From Perilla frutescens (taxonomy: Eukaryota; Streptophyta; Magnoliopsida; Lamiales; Lamiaceae): a stretch of DNA of 64,000 bases. The notes beneath the pieces are model-generated. The model searched no databases, was not told the origin of the DNA, and saw only the letters and a program-made list of their open reading frames with translations. The stretch covers positions 40,802,506-40,866,505 of the forward strand of contig BRKX01000014.1 in assembly GCA_026008535.1 (NCBI GenBank), in the 5' to 3' direction. Below are positions 11,069 to 21,159 of this stretch, one piece after another. Within the stretch, counting starts at the first letter, position 1. Every line of letters begins with the position of its first letter. The translations under genes were made by a program, and so were the position numbers.

Positions 11069-11333
11069 ATCCCCCGCATGAGTGGAAATTAGCGCATGCA
11101 TGAATACAGACAAGCAACTCAGTACTTAAGAGACATAGCTTCAATAAGATAGATATCTTGTGATCTTGAACCTTTCATCTTCAGTACTATCGGGTATAGT
11201 TGTATTGATATGGATCTCTCTAACAAGAAAAACATCTATAACAATATGATAAGAATTCAAAACCTTAGATCAACTTCCAAATTATTAAAGATTGAAAATC
11301 AAGACTTTTTGGATCGTCGCACAATATGAAGAC
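11069..11333 (-). other. 3' internal tail of the truncated minus-strand element
   Basis: Non-coding stretch that ends, on the minus strand, in the polypurine tract beside the LTR at 11068. The right-hand part (from about 11220) may already be the start of a different LTR remnant that resumes at 14801. Bases 11326-11333 (ATGAAGAC) are the left target duplication of the hAT-like element. Confidence 0.4.
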
Positions 11334-11449
11334 CAAGGTTGTAGAAGTAGCTCGCTAGGCGTTAGTCGGGTGGCCGGTGGGGGCCTAGCGCCTAGGTTGC
11401 CTAAGCGGAATCTAGGCTGATCCTAGACGATTTTCTAATTTTTATAATA

Positions 11450-14305
11450 CTAGATTTTACCTACGCGCGTTGCGCGATCAAATATGAGTTGGGAGTAGGG
11501 GTGAGAAAACTGTCTAAATCAAATCATACCGAACCAAATCAATTAAACCTAAAATCAAAATCTTGCATGAATTGAAAATCGAAACCAAACTGATTTATGG
11601 TGAAATCGAATAAATCTGAACCGAAAATTTTCGATTTGGTTTGGTTTAGTTAGTTGGTTTTGTATTTTGAAAAAAATAAATAATATGTATATGTTTTGCA
11701 GTCCATTGTTGACATATTAAATGCAGCGCGACGTACACACGCTTGATTTCAAGCGGGATCGGAGGTCTATGGTTCAAGCCTGATTTGATTCGGTGCTAGG
11801 TTGCTATATATATTTGAAACACATAAATTGCTTGAAATTATAATAATGCAATCTATATATCTTAATAATATATATCAATGTTTGTATACCCAATAAAATT
11901 AGACTATATTATAGATAGTGTAAATGTATAATCCGGCACATACAAATACATACATATATATTTTTTCAAATATAACTATTAAATTCCCTTAAAAAAATAT
12001 AATAACTAAACAAAATAATAGTCTTTTATGTTATGTCATTATTTCTGGCATTTATCTCTAAAAGTGTATATGATGATAAAAAAAAAGGGTTAGTAATAAT
12101 TATTACTTCATTTCATAATTTATGACGGAATAAACAAAATTAGAAAAATAAACATAACAATGAAAATGGAGTTGAAATATTTCACAAAAAAATGTTTAAT
12201 TGGGTATTACAAATAATTTTACAATGGCCCAAGTAAAAATAATAATAATTAAAGCCCAAAAGGCTTGATTACAATTTACAATTGAACATGATTGTTGCCC
12301 TAGTATCATTATCCACCCGCCGTTTCCAGAATTCCATCTCTCTAGCTCATCTCTTTCTTCACCAGTCCACTCTCTTAATTTTCGCCGTTGAACTATGATC
12401 TACACGCTGTGTAAAAGTACATGTACATTGACAATTCTATTTAGATGAAAGAAATGGTGTGGTGCTCGACAATAATTTACCCCCAATGAAAAGGTATTTT
12501 TTTCGAAATTTTCTTTATATACTCTATAGAAAAGTATAAGTAAATCGCAAAAGTTTTCACTATGAAAATGGGTATAACCATTTTTCTGAAAGTTCATGAA
12601 TAAAAATTGCATAATTTTAAATTTAAATATAGAATCATATGCATAGAAGTTTTAACCCTACTTCATTTTTGGTTTTTGGGCAGATTGGAAAAAAAAAAAC
12701 CAAATAAATTGATTAACTGTGAAACATTATCTAAATTAGACATGTGGAGTCACCAAGCTTGTTGTATTCTAAAACTATGAGGTATTATATCCGAGATTTA
12801 ATTATACACGTTATCTGAAAAATGTATTGTCTGAAATTACATGAAGAATAAGCTCTAAATACTGAAATAACACAAAATCAAGAGTAATATGGGATAAATT
12901 TGATAAATACCTGGACAATATTGAAACTGTATGTCTTTCTTCTGTAGTTGTCCCCAGTTATCTCTTCATTCTTTGATTTATATGAAATTTTATTAATCTT
13001 TTCCTTAAAATTTAAGTTTATAATCATTTATGTAATTTTAGATAAGTATAAAAGATTGTAATATTTTGTAGCACAGTTTGGTAGGTTCTGTCAGTTTATT
13101 CATATATTGTTAGATCTTCACAAAACCATGTTTTGTTTATGCTGCGGAGTGCGGATGCTTATCGGAATCTTGAATGTGCTATTTTTGTTTGATTGTGTAT
13201 ATGCAAAAGACATTTTAAATAAATCATTGAATTGAAGAAAATATAGCATACCGTGAATAAAAGAACTTACCTAATGAAAATTGTGGGATACTTTGGTCTT
13301 TGCTGTTGTGAATCTATGATGGTTTACTCTTGTTCTTTCTCTGTTCTTCATTAGTCTATGGAGCTACAGTACTAAAAGGAGTAAATGTGATAATGACAGG
13401 CATTTGGTGACAACTTAAACCAAAACAAAGGAATATAATATACATGTGTGTGTGTATTATTTAAACCCATATATTATCTGGAAAGAAATAGATGATATGT
13501 GCTTACTTAAGTAAATATCCAATTTGTTCTTCATGATGTCTACCCTTTGTGATTGTTGAACTTTATCTTCCTTTTGCAGTTTGATCTTCACCATGAAGCT
13601 TGCTCCTCATGGTCTCTTAGGGAGACCTTCACTGCTATTGTGGCTTCATGAAAATCTGTTGATTTTTTGCACATGAACATTAGAAAAAAACCATTCTTTC
13701 CATTTGATGCTGGAAGATTCGCGGAATAGTAAACAAAGAAAAATAAACTTGCTCAATACCATAGAACTAATGACCAACCGTGATGATAAAAAATAGTTAA
13801 AAATGAAGAACAATATATATATATATATATATGTATGTATTAATTCTCGAAAATTGCTCCAAAAATTTACGATTTGAATTTGAAAAAAAAGGAATTGAAA
13901 CGTTTTATTAAATAAAATATACTTCAGCCTCTTGCAAAATTTGGGAAAAGGCACCGTTATTTCTGACCATAAATTAATGTGTCAGGCTGTGCATGTGCAT
14001 GGCATTAGACGGGCGAAATGGGCGGTGGGTAAAAATGGTTTTGGACTCATAATTAAAAATTTTGAATTTCAAAATAATTATTTTATCTTTCAGAAGTACA
14101 GTACTTGACTGCGCCTAAAAGTACTTTTAGAAAGCAAAAGTACTTTCAGAAGGCAAAAAAAATATGGCCTAGTGAGGTGAGTTCAATTTTTTATCACAAT
14201 TTTTTTTTTTATTTGGGCTTTGCATGTTGCATGGCATTTGGGCGGGCTTGGGCGGGAAAAGGGGGGAAATGAACAGTGCAGACTTTGTTACTTTAGTATA
14301 ATAGA
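11450..14305 (-). mobile_element. Helitron, non-autonomous, inserted in the hAT-like element
   Basis: On the minus strand it starts TCTATTATACTAAAG at 14305 and ends CTAG at 11450. A hairpin CGCGC-AAC-GCGCG (11464-11476) lies 10 nt before CTAG. The base before the start is A and the base after the end is T, the expected A/T insertion site. No Rep/helicase frame is visible, so it is non-autonomous. It includes a (TA)n tract and a repeated GGGCGGG segment near its start (about 14005 and 14240). Confidence 0.65.
13813..13832. repeat. (AT)10 microsatellite
   Basis: Perfect AT dinucleotide run inside the Helitron. Confidence 0.9.
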
Positions 14306-14357
14306 TAGATATTATTATATATTGGTATTTATAAATTAATTTTTTCAATTATCCTAC

Positions 14358-14610
14358 ATCCCACATCGATTATACATAGAAAATTGAGATGATGGTTGTT
14401 GTATAAAAGCTAAAATTAAGTTTTCAACAATTTTTAATATTTCTTACATCCCACATTGGTTTTAGAATGAAAATGGGATGGGGGTTGTAGTATAAAGAGT
14501 GGGTAATCTTAAATGAAAACTTTAAATTAGTTTTTCAACTTTGTTCCCATTTTTCCACATCCCACATTGGTTGTAGATTGAAAAATGGGATGTAAGTTGA
14601 TGTATTAAAG
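14358..14610 (+). promoter_or_regulatory. Three tandem USE plus TATA modules, snRNA-promoter-like
   Basis: ATCCCACATCG (14358-14368) is an exact match to the plant snRNA upstream sequence element RTCCCACATCG. TATAAAAG starts at 14402, with 33 bp between. Module 2 has ATCCCACATTG at 14448-14458 and TATAAAGA at 14491 (32 bp). Module 3 has ATCCCACATTG at 14559-14569 and TATTAAAG at 14603 (33 bp). The 33-34 bp spacing is that of RNA polymerase II snRNA promoters (about 23-24 bp for polymerase III). No snRNA sequence was recognised downstream. Activity is inference. Confidence 0.6.
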
Positions 14611-14800
14611 GTTGGAGAAACCTTAAATTTTTTACTTGGTCATATTTTGAACCAAAAAATTCCAAACAAAAAAAAATTAAAAAAAATTATTGTCCCGCCT
14701 AGTCAGTGAGAACTCAGCCTCCCCGATTTCTTAGCCGAGTTGGATGTTTTCGGCACGGGTAGGGGCCACCTAGCCCGATTTCTACAGCCATGATGAAGAC

Positions 14801-15330
14801 CAGTTGTTTTAATAATCTATGTGCTTAATATTATTGGTGAGTCGTTTGGGTCGAGATTCTTGTAATAGCTAGAGTTGTTCTTGCTTCATTGTTCAACCCG
14901 TTAGTTTAGTACAATTAGTGTTTTTGTGAGAGAAATACTTGAGGATCTTTTGATGTTTAATTTGTTCGAGATTTTGAGAGAGATTGCAAGTGAAGTTGTG
15001 AGAAGTTAAGGTAGGCTAGCTAGCACAGTTATGAGGGGATTCGATACTTTTGTTTTCAAAAGAGTTTAATTCTGAAGAAAGAAACGATGACATAAGGTGG
15101 AGTCTTGTGTGTGTAAGCCTCTCGAGTAGTCTTCTTGAAGGAGTTGTAAGAAATTAAATCTTCAATTTTGAACGAAGTCTCAAGTAGATTGTTTAATCTA
15201 ATTAGATTATCAATTTCGGGCATTTTTATTGCTCTATTTATATTATGTTCTTGAATATATGTTAAAAATACTTTTACTTTTATGCAGTACGTTTATCAAC
15301 TCTCGGCCAAAGAAGGGTTTAATTGTTTAC
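14801..15330 (+). repeat. Probable SIRE/Copia-type LTR remnant (R-U5 part)
   Basis: After the hAT duplication the sequence contains TTGAGAGAGATT, a GTTGTGAG stretch, a TTATGAGGGGAT stretch and GGAGTTGTAAG. These resemble in kind and order the solo LTR at 24063-24799 and the LTR at 25058-25935. Its upstream part probably lies left of the hAT insertion (about 11220-11333). The boundaries are uncertain. Confidence 0.35.
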
Positions 15331-15740
15331 TTATAAGATAGTTCACAAGGTTCGATTGAACTGGACAATAATTTAAATGCCCATATCAGATTGGTGATAT
15401 AGTTTATTGACCTATTAGAACATTTTCCAAAAAGAAAAAAGAAAAAAGAAAAAAAAAACCTTTTATCTTTTTTTAGTTGGTGAATATTTTAATTAATTCA
15501 ATGATGAAATTTGGTTGGATGTATATGGCTGCCCATGTATCTAATTTTCACACGCGGTTTCTTTTGTTTGCTTGTTTTTTATGTATTCGACTGAATCAAA
15601 ATTAAATAATTTTGTTTTGATACTATATATATTATATTATTCCAATGCTACCAACATTGAATACATGAGTTTTAAAACCTGGCCGACTAGGTCAGTTAGC
15701 GGAGGGAGGAACACGGTCCATGATTGGTTGTGATTGAGAT
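15331..15740. other. Intergenic DNA without recognisable genes
   Basis: AT-rich with a purine tract (AAAAAGAAAAAAG near 15430). Nothing else is recognisable. Confidence 0.5.
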
Positions 15741-15996
15741 GTGCACTCTTAAGTAATGATATACCGTCTCTAATTAGCACATGTCATCTCTAATGACATT
15801 TTTGTGATAATATTGTTGTCACTTAAAATTATATTTTGCCGGAGGGTTTTCCAAATAAATTAAACATCATTTTAAATGACAACAATATCATCACAAAGAT
15901 ATCGTTGGAGATGACATATCACTACTTAAGTTTATTAATTAACAACATTTGTCATCTCTAATAATATTTTTTCTAAATATCATTTTTATTGTAGTG
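15741..15996. mobile_element. CACTA-type transposon end
   Basis: The right terminus on the minus strand reads CACTACAATAAAAATGAT (ending at 15996), a typical CACTA terminal sequence. Subterminal repeats of AGATGACA type occur, and arms near 15748-15810 and 15868-15935 are inverted copies. No CACTA terminus is visible at the left, so the element is truncated or degenerate. Confidence 0.55.
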
Positions 15997-16133
15997 ATCA
16001 AGAAAGTTCATATTGGTTCGAAATAAATAGTTTAATTATTGACATGAACAATATTGGTGATATTCTTTTTTGAAAAAGAAAACTCAAAATTGGAATTATG
16101 GGAACTCCAATTAAAGTTGATATATTAATTAAT

Positions 16134-16928
16134 GGGGAGGTCTCCTGTGCACCACCCCCCAGCCGTCGCATATCAGACGGGCGCGTGGCGCCCACGCGCG
16201 ACGCGTATGCGCCACACGCCCGTCACTGTTCAATTTTTTTTTTCTGGGCGGATTTTTCAATTTTTTTTTTCTGATTTTCTATTTTCTTCTTTTTTTTTTC
16301 TAAAATAAATTGATTTATATCCTAAAAATAAAGTTAGTGAATCCTAAAATTCAAATAAATTGATTTAATTTATTTGAAATCAATATGAATTTATATCCTA
16401 AAATGGAACTAATAAACATTTAAAAACACAAAATAAAACCCTAAAAAACCCTAAAAAACACAAATAAACCCCTAAAAACCCCCCCCCCCCCCCCCCAAAA
16501 AAAAATCATAAAAAATACAAAATAAACCCCTAAAAACCTCCCCAAAAAATCTAAAAAATACAAAATAAACCCCTAAAAACACCCTCTAAAAAAACCTAAA
16601 AAACACAAAATAAACCTCTAAAAATACCTAAAAAAAAACCCCTAAAAAAATAAACCCCTAAAAACACCTCAAAAAACACAAAATAAACCCCAAAAAACCC
16701 CCTAAAAATACAAAATAAACCCCTAAAAATACCCCCAAAAAACACAAAATAAACTTAAAAAAAAACCCTAAAAAACACAAAATAAACATAAAATGGTACT
16801 ATTTAGTGTTTAAAATGGTACTATTGGGCAATTTTTTTTTTTTGGCGGATCGCGGGCGGGTCAAACCGAGTCGGAGCGGGTTGTTTGATGGGCCGGCCCA
16901 TACATCATGATGCACAGGAGATTCGGCG
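16134..16928. mobile_element. Mutator-like non-autonomous element with telomere-like repeats
   Basis: TCTCCTGTGCACCA near the left end (about 16141) pairs with TCTCCTGTGCATCA on the opposite strand near the right end. The flanks carry an exact 9-bp repeat TTAATTAAT at 16125-16133 and 16929-16937, the duplication size of Mutator-like elements, though the sequence is simple. The middle (16430-16790) is a degenerate array of CCCTAAA-like units. An 18-base C run lies at 16479-16496. No transposase is seen. Confidence 0.5.
16479..16496. repeat. Poly(C) run of 18 bases
   Basis: Unbroken C run inside the CCCTAAA-like array. Long C/G runs are rare and can form G-quadruplex or i-motif structures. The exact length could be a sequencing artefact. 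Confidence 0.85.
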
Positions 16929-16937
16929 TTAATTAAT

Positions 16938-17237
16938 TTATGAAAGATGACATTTCGATGAGTCAAATGGCACAATAGTTACAAATGTCCGGAAAAGTGA
17001 ATTCCGCTGCTCATGAAAATTGAAAAGGGTGAACTACAAAAATAATGCATGAGTTTTGACTCTATTTATTATTTATATATAAATTTCGAAATTTTAAGAT
17101 AATGTATAATTTGTTGCAAAGCAGACATTTTTTTTTTTCGGAAAACGAAATTTAATGTGACTAAGCTTTTTCCACAATTTTGCAACGAAATTTTCTATTT
17201 ATCCTAGAAAAATTATTTTTCACGTCACATTATTTAA
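16938..17237. repeat. Intergenic DNA with a TTGTTGCAAA-type repeat end
   Basis: Contains GAACTACAAAAATAATGCATGAG at 17031 onward and AATTTGTTGCAAAGCAGAC at about 17108-17126, like the arms at 608 and 6917. Probably a degraded copy of the same short repeat family. No gene. Confidence 0.4.
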
Positions 17238-18060
17238 AAGGGGAGTGACTATTTGTACTACAAAAAATATTCTTTACACCGTAAAATGAAATAATTTAAA
17301 AATAATTAATTATAAAATTACTTAAAAATATCATTATTTAAAAACATTAAAATAATCAATAAAAAAAAACTCAACTTCTCCGATAGAAATCGGCACCGTT
17401 CTTCTCCCCATCTGCTCAAACTGGCGTCGTTCCTCTCCTCTCCAGTAGAACTGCAACCACAATCGCCAACCATCGACAGTCGTTCACCTCGTCGCCAGTC
17501 TCCTTCGTAAGTCGCCGGAATTTGAATTTTGAACATGTGAGTTTGGTTCGAAAATCATTTTTCGAAAATGGAAATCTTGTTCGAAGAAATGTTGTCGAAC
17601 ATCGGTAGGAACTTGGTTTGAAATATTTTTTTTGAAACAATCAATCATATGCGAAACATATTTTTCGAACCAGAGTCCATCCTTCAAAAAATCTAGTTTG
17701 AATTGCCACCTCCACCTCCACACCCATCTTCTCCGGCGACTGGTGGAAGAGACCTTGCTCGAACTCAATTCCCTTCTCAAGGCAGTGATTTTCAGTATTT
17801 GGCGAGTGGGTGGTAGTGGTGGTTGCCGGGGGCTAGGTGGGGCTAGGAATGGATGAAGAGAGAGAAAGAGGACAGAGCAGATGGAGAGAAGAACCACTAT
17901 AGAAATGGTTGATTTTCGGCCTGAGAGGAGACTGTTTATTTTTATTTTTATTTTTTATTTAATAAGGATAGTTAAGTAATTTTATAATTTATTATTTTTT
18001 AATTAATTCATTTTGTGGTGCAAAAAATATTTGTTGCAGTGCAAATAGTCGCTCCTTTAA
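17238..18060. mobile_element. MITE/Mutator-like element with about 90-bp inverted repeats
   Basis: The left arm (from GGGGAGTGACTATTTG at about 17240 to ATTACTTAA at 17330) matches the reverse complement of the right arm (about 17960-18057, GGAGCGACTATTTG on the minus strand) with scattered mismatches. Between the arms lies GC-richer sequence with open frames on the minus strand (17484-17897, 137 codons) that show no known domain. A captured gene fragment is possible. A clean target duplication was not found because the flanks are TTTAAA-like. Confidence 0.55.
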
Positions 18061-18500
18061 ACAAATAGAATTAATTTTATAGATTACTTAACTACCCTTT
18101 GCTAAATAAAAAATAATAATAATTAATAAATAAATAAATGAAACACAAAAAAGGAACAACACCCCTCCCCTAAACCGAATTTGCAGTCGCGGCGCCGGCA
18201 AATCTAGCCCACCTCCTTCCTCCCCTACACAATATTTTCTTCTTTGAATTCCAAGCAAAAAAGAAACCCCTCCCACCGTCTCCCGTCCCCATCTCGGAAA
18301 ATTCAAGGGCTGAAATTGAACGGAAAACGGGGTCTCGTGGCATCCATTTCTCCATCCTTAGCTATGTCACGTTCTTTACCCATTAATTGGGATTCTCTGT
18401 GTCAAATAATTGTTGTTTTTTTTATTAATGATTAAATGACAACTTTTTAGAGTTAAAAAAGATATATTGTGTATTGTAAAGAGTAAATGATATATCTCTT
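18061..18500. other. Intergenic DNA, possible gene-derived fragment
   Basis: CT-rich and GC-richer stretch at 18160-18360 with overlapping short frames on both strands. No domain is recognised and no gene is called. Confidence 0.35.
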
Positions 18501-19155
18501 GTCATACCTGGTTCATAGAAGCCTAGGTCAGTGGGGCCCGTAGCGCCCACGCAAGGTCCACTTGCGGTGTATTGAAGTCACGTGGCATATTTTTTTTCTA
18601 ATGGTTTCTTTTTCCCAAAGAACATGTCTCTTAAATTAAAATTAATTACTTCAATTTGATTATATGTCCGATGCTAACGCGTGAGTTTGTGCACTGTGCT
18701 CAACACTTAATTTTTTGAATTAAATATATATCCTAAAATTAGAGTGAACTAATATATATATTTTTTTATTTGACGACTCGAATAGTGCACTCATCTGACA
18801 CTAATGCATAGACTCGAGCACTATCCTTAATAAATAATTTTTTAAAATTACATATAAACCCTAATTGAGATTAATAAACCCTAAAAAATCCAAGAAAATC
18901 TAAAAATCATAAAAATATTAAACCCTAAACTCTCAACATTAATTGAAATGAAATAAATCATAATTTAGATTAAATAAACTCATATAAGACAAGCAACATA
19001 CTTGATAATTTTAAGGCGAGGAGTGTTACTTTTTAGTATTTTGACTCACACTTTTAAGTATTACGGGTGATATTTTTTCTGATGATTTTTTTTTCGGTGG
19101 ACTGATCGGGGCGGATCGGGTCAACCTGCGTGGCCCACCCACCTGACAGTATAAT
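18501..19155. repeat. Possible second copy of the 16.1-kb type element
   Basis: It has the same layout as 16134-16928: a GC-rich head with GTAGCGCCCACGC (about 18540), a CCCTAAA-containing middle (18840-18935), and a tail with GCGGATCGGGTCAACC (about 19112) near the end. GTCAGTGGG at the left and GTCAGGTGGG on the opposite strand at the right may be terminal repeats. No target duplication was confirmed. Confidence 0.35.
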
Positions 19156-19557
19156 TTTATGCTTCAAAGTCTAACGAGACTTTACCCAAAGTAAAATGTA
19201 TAGTGAGAAAAGGTGGTTGTGAAGAACAATTTTTATAGTGCAACTAAATAGAAACTCCATTTTGCAAATTTGTTGCAATTTAGACCTATCACATGGACAA
19301 AAGTCTTGTCACGTCAGTTTTCCGTTCGTAAAAAAAGATTGGGTTGCCTATTTTGCAAATAAAAAATAAAAATTTTCAAAATTCATATTTAAATTGTAAA
19401 TTGTGTCATAGTTTGTGCATTTTTTTCGCATTGTACCCGATTAAAAATATGCTCATAAGTAATAACTAATAAATATCCTCAAGAACATCTAACTGGAACC
19501 TCATATATGTTTTGAATTCGAGACTCACTGCTTCTTACTTCCCTCTGACCCAACTCA
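19156..19557. repeat. Intergenic DNA with TTTGTTGCAA-type repeat
   Basis: Contains inverted motifs, TTTTGCAAATTTGTTGCAA near 19261 and TATTTTGCAAAT near 19350, similar to the short repeats at 608 and 17110. No gene. Confidence 0.4.

Positions 19558-19614
<57 letters not shown>
19558..19614. repeat. (AAT)19 microsatellite
   Basis: Fifty-seven bases of perfect AAT repeat. Confidence 0.95.
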
Positions 19615-19615
<1 letters not shown>

Positions 19616-20325
19616 TCTTTTTTTTTTGTTCTTTTTTTTTTGTCCTTAGGAATGCTTAACAAATTAAAGTTATGAGCATAAATCTGTTCATTATCATTTT
19701 GATCGAATTCGATGTACGTTCTTCACCGTATACAAGACGAGGGTTGCGCGTTGGACCTGACTCACTTTTTGTAGTTTCAAATGTTCTAAAACTCGAACGA
19801 ATAATTGACGTCAATTTTATTGAATTATTATATTTATACATGTATTTATATATTTATAATTATGAGCTCAAATACAATTAGACAGTCCAAATAATCTATT
19901 CTAGTATAGATACACCAAATATCATGACACGAATCATATGTGTGCTAATTTATGCATATATTCCTGCATAATAATCGAGATAGTTCTATATTATATAGTA
20001 CATATATGCAATTCGTGTTAAGATATTATATTAGAAGACTTCTTCACACAAATAATATTCCTAAATAGTTTATATATAGTAGATCGTGGGCATGTCCAAA
20101 GACCCTTGGTTGTTAGTAGGTACTAAACTTTTCGAAGAATTAATAAATTGAATCCTCATTTATTTATACTGCAACTTAACGATTAAAATTAAATTGAATG
20201 TTTTCGCAAATATATCAAGGTATACCAACCGATTAAGACAGATTACCAATACTGCGATATTATTTTGGGCGGGCCATTAACATAATTCATTGATTCTTAT
20301 TAAAAACTCGGAGTGTTTGATAAAA
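19615..20325. other. AT-rich intergenic DNA
   Basis: No gene, RNA or mobile element was recognised. Overlapping short frames on both strands (19656-19881) are chance. Confidence 0.5.
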
Positions 20326-20340
20326 GAGCTGGACTTGTCC

Positions 20341-20555
20341 CCTTGGGGATGGCCTAGTGGTGGAGTGGTATTTCTTGAGGCCAAAGGTCTCAAGTTCGAC
20401 CCGCCACCAACACCGCTAGGTGTGAGCCTGCCACACCTGGCCTGCCAAGTGTGATTTACCTCCCCTGTGTGGTTTGCAGGCTATTACACAGGGGCGGGGT
20501 TTATCCAGTGCGCACCACGGTAGCGGCTGCGGGTTACCCTCGACATAAAAAAAAA
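20341..20555 (+). mobile_element. tRNA-derived SINE
   Basis: The 5' part has polymerase III promoter boxes: box A TGGCCTAGTGG (20350-20360) and a box B-like GTTCGACCC (20394-20402). The body includes the conserved plant SINE segment GTGCGCACC followed by GGTAGCGGCTGCGGGTTACC (20519-20538). It ends in poly(A) (20547-20555). An imperfect duplication flanks it: GAGCTGGACTTGTCC (20326-20340) and GAGCCGTACTTCTGC (20556-20570). Confidence 0.85.
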
Positions 20556-20570
20556 GAGCCGTACTTCTGC

Positions 20571-20817
20571 ATACACAAGTTTGACATAGATTTTATGTCA
20601 GACGGGCCGGGCCATAGCAATTCGGACCCCCTCACCCCTAATCCACAAGAAACCCTAATCCACACAAAAAAAGGAATCTATGTTGCAGCCCACAGAAAGA
20701 AAAAAACGCGATGATGAACTTTGCTGCTCAACCACGTCTCCGGTCGCCTTTGCGTTGCTTGTGGGCCGCGCCTCACTGCGAGCACTGAATGAAATTAGTG
20801 GAGATCTTCCCATCTAA
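20571..20817. other. Intergenic DNA between SINE and LINE fragment
   Basis: No complete gene. The segment AACCACGTCTCC-GTCGCCT occurs at about 20738 and again at about 20902, flanking the LINE fragment as a direct repeat. Confidence 0.4.
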
Positions 20818-20889
20818 ATGAATATTTTGTTTTGGAATATCAGGGGAATTGCAAAACCTATGGTTTTGATCGATTCCATCAGTTCGTGA
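20818..20889 (+). pseudogene. LINE endonuclease (APE) N-terminal fragment
   Basis: The frame reads MNILFWNIRGIAKP before a stop at 20887-20889. N-I-x-x-W-N-x-R-G is the typical start of the apurinic endonuclease domain in ORF2 of plant LINEs, which nicks target DNA. Only this start remains; reverse transcriptase is absent nearby. Confidence 0.6.
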
Positions 20890-21159
20890 TCGCCACTGAA
20901 CCACGTCTCCTGTCGCCTCTGTTCCATCACAAAGAGAAGGTCGCCGTGGCTGCCTTCGCTCAACCACCGCAAAGAGCATGCTGTCTCTGTCGGTGAGCAG
21001 CTTCAAATACAAAGGTCGCGCTCAAGTTCGGCCAAAAACTTTTCTTACTTCCTCAAGTTTAGGTAAACTCAATTTCACTACATTACTGGAAAAAAAAAAT
21101 TATACAATATATGTGGGAAAATCTGATTTTTTTTACTAGAAAGAACACTATATGAAATG
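20890..21159. other. Intergenic DNA
   Basis: No gene called. The antisense frame at 20773-21012 has no domain. Confidence 0.4.

Larger units (their letters stand above)
11334..14792. mobile_element. hAT-like DNA element, non-autonomous, holding a Helitron
   Basis: The ends form an imperfect terminal inverted repeat: CAAGGTTGTAGAAGTAG at 11334 against CATGGCTGTAGAAATCG at 14792 on the other strand, each followed by a GCTAGGC/GCTAGGT motif. An exact 8-bp duplication ATGAAGAC lies at 11326-11333 and 14793-14800. An 8-bp duplication and ends starting CA are hAT traits. Without the Helitron (11450-14305) the element is about 600 bp and has no transposase. Its right half carries three tandem promoter-like modules (14358-14610). 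Confidence 0.7.

Noticed and set aside
11700..11810. Possible tRNA or SINE because of GGTTCAAGCC near 11775
   Set aside because: No matching T-stem, box A or cloverleaf could be formed around it.
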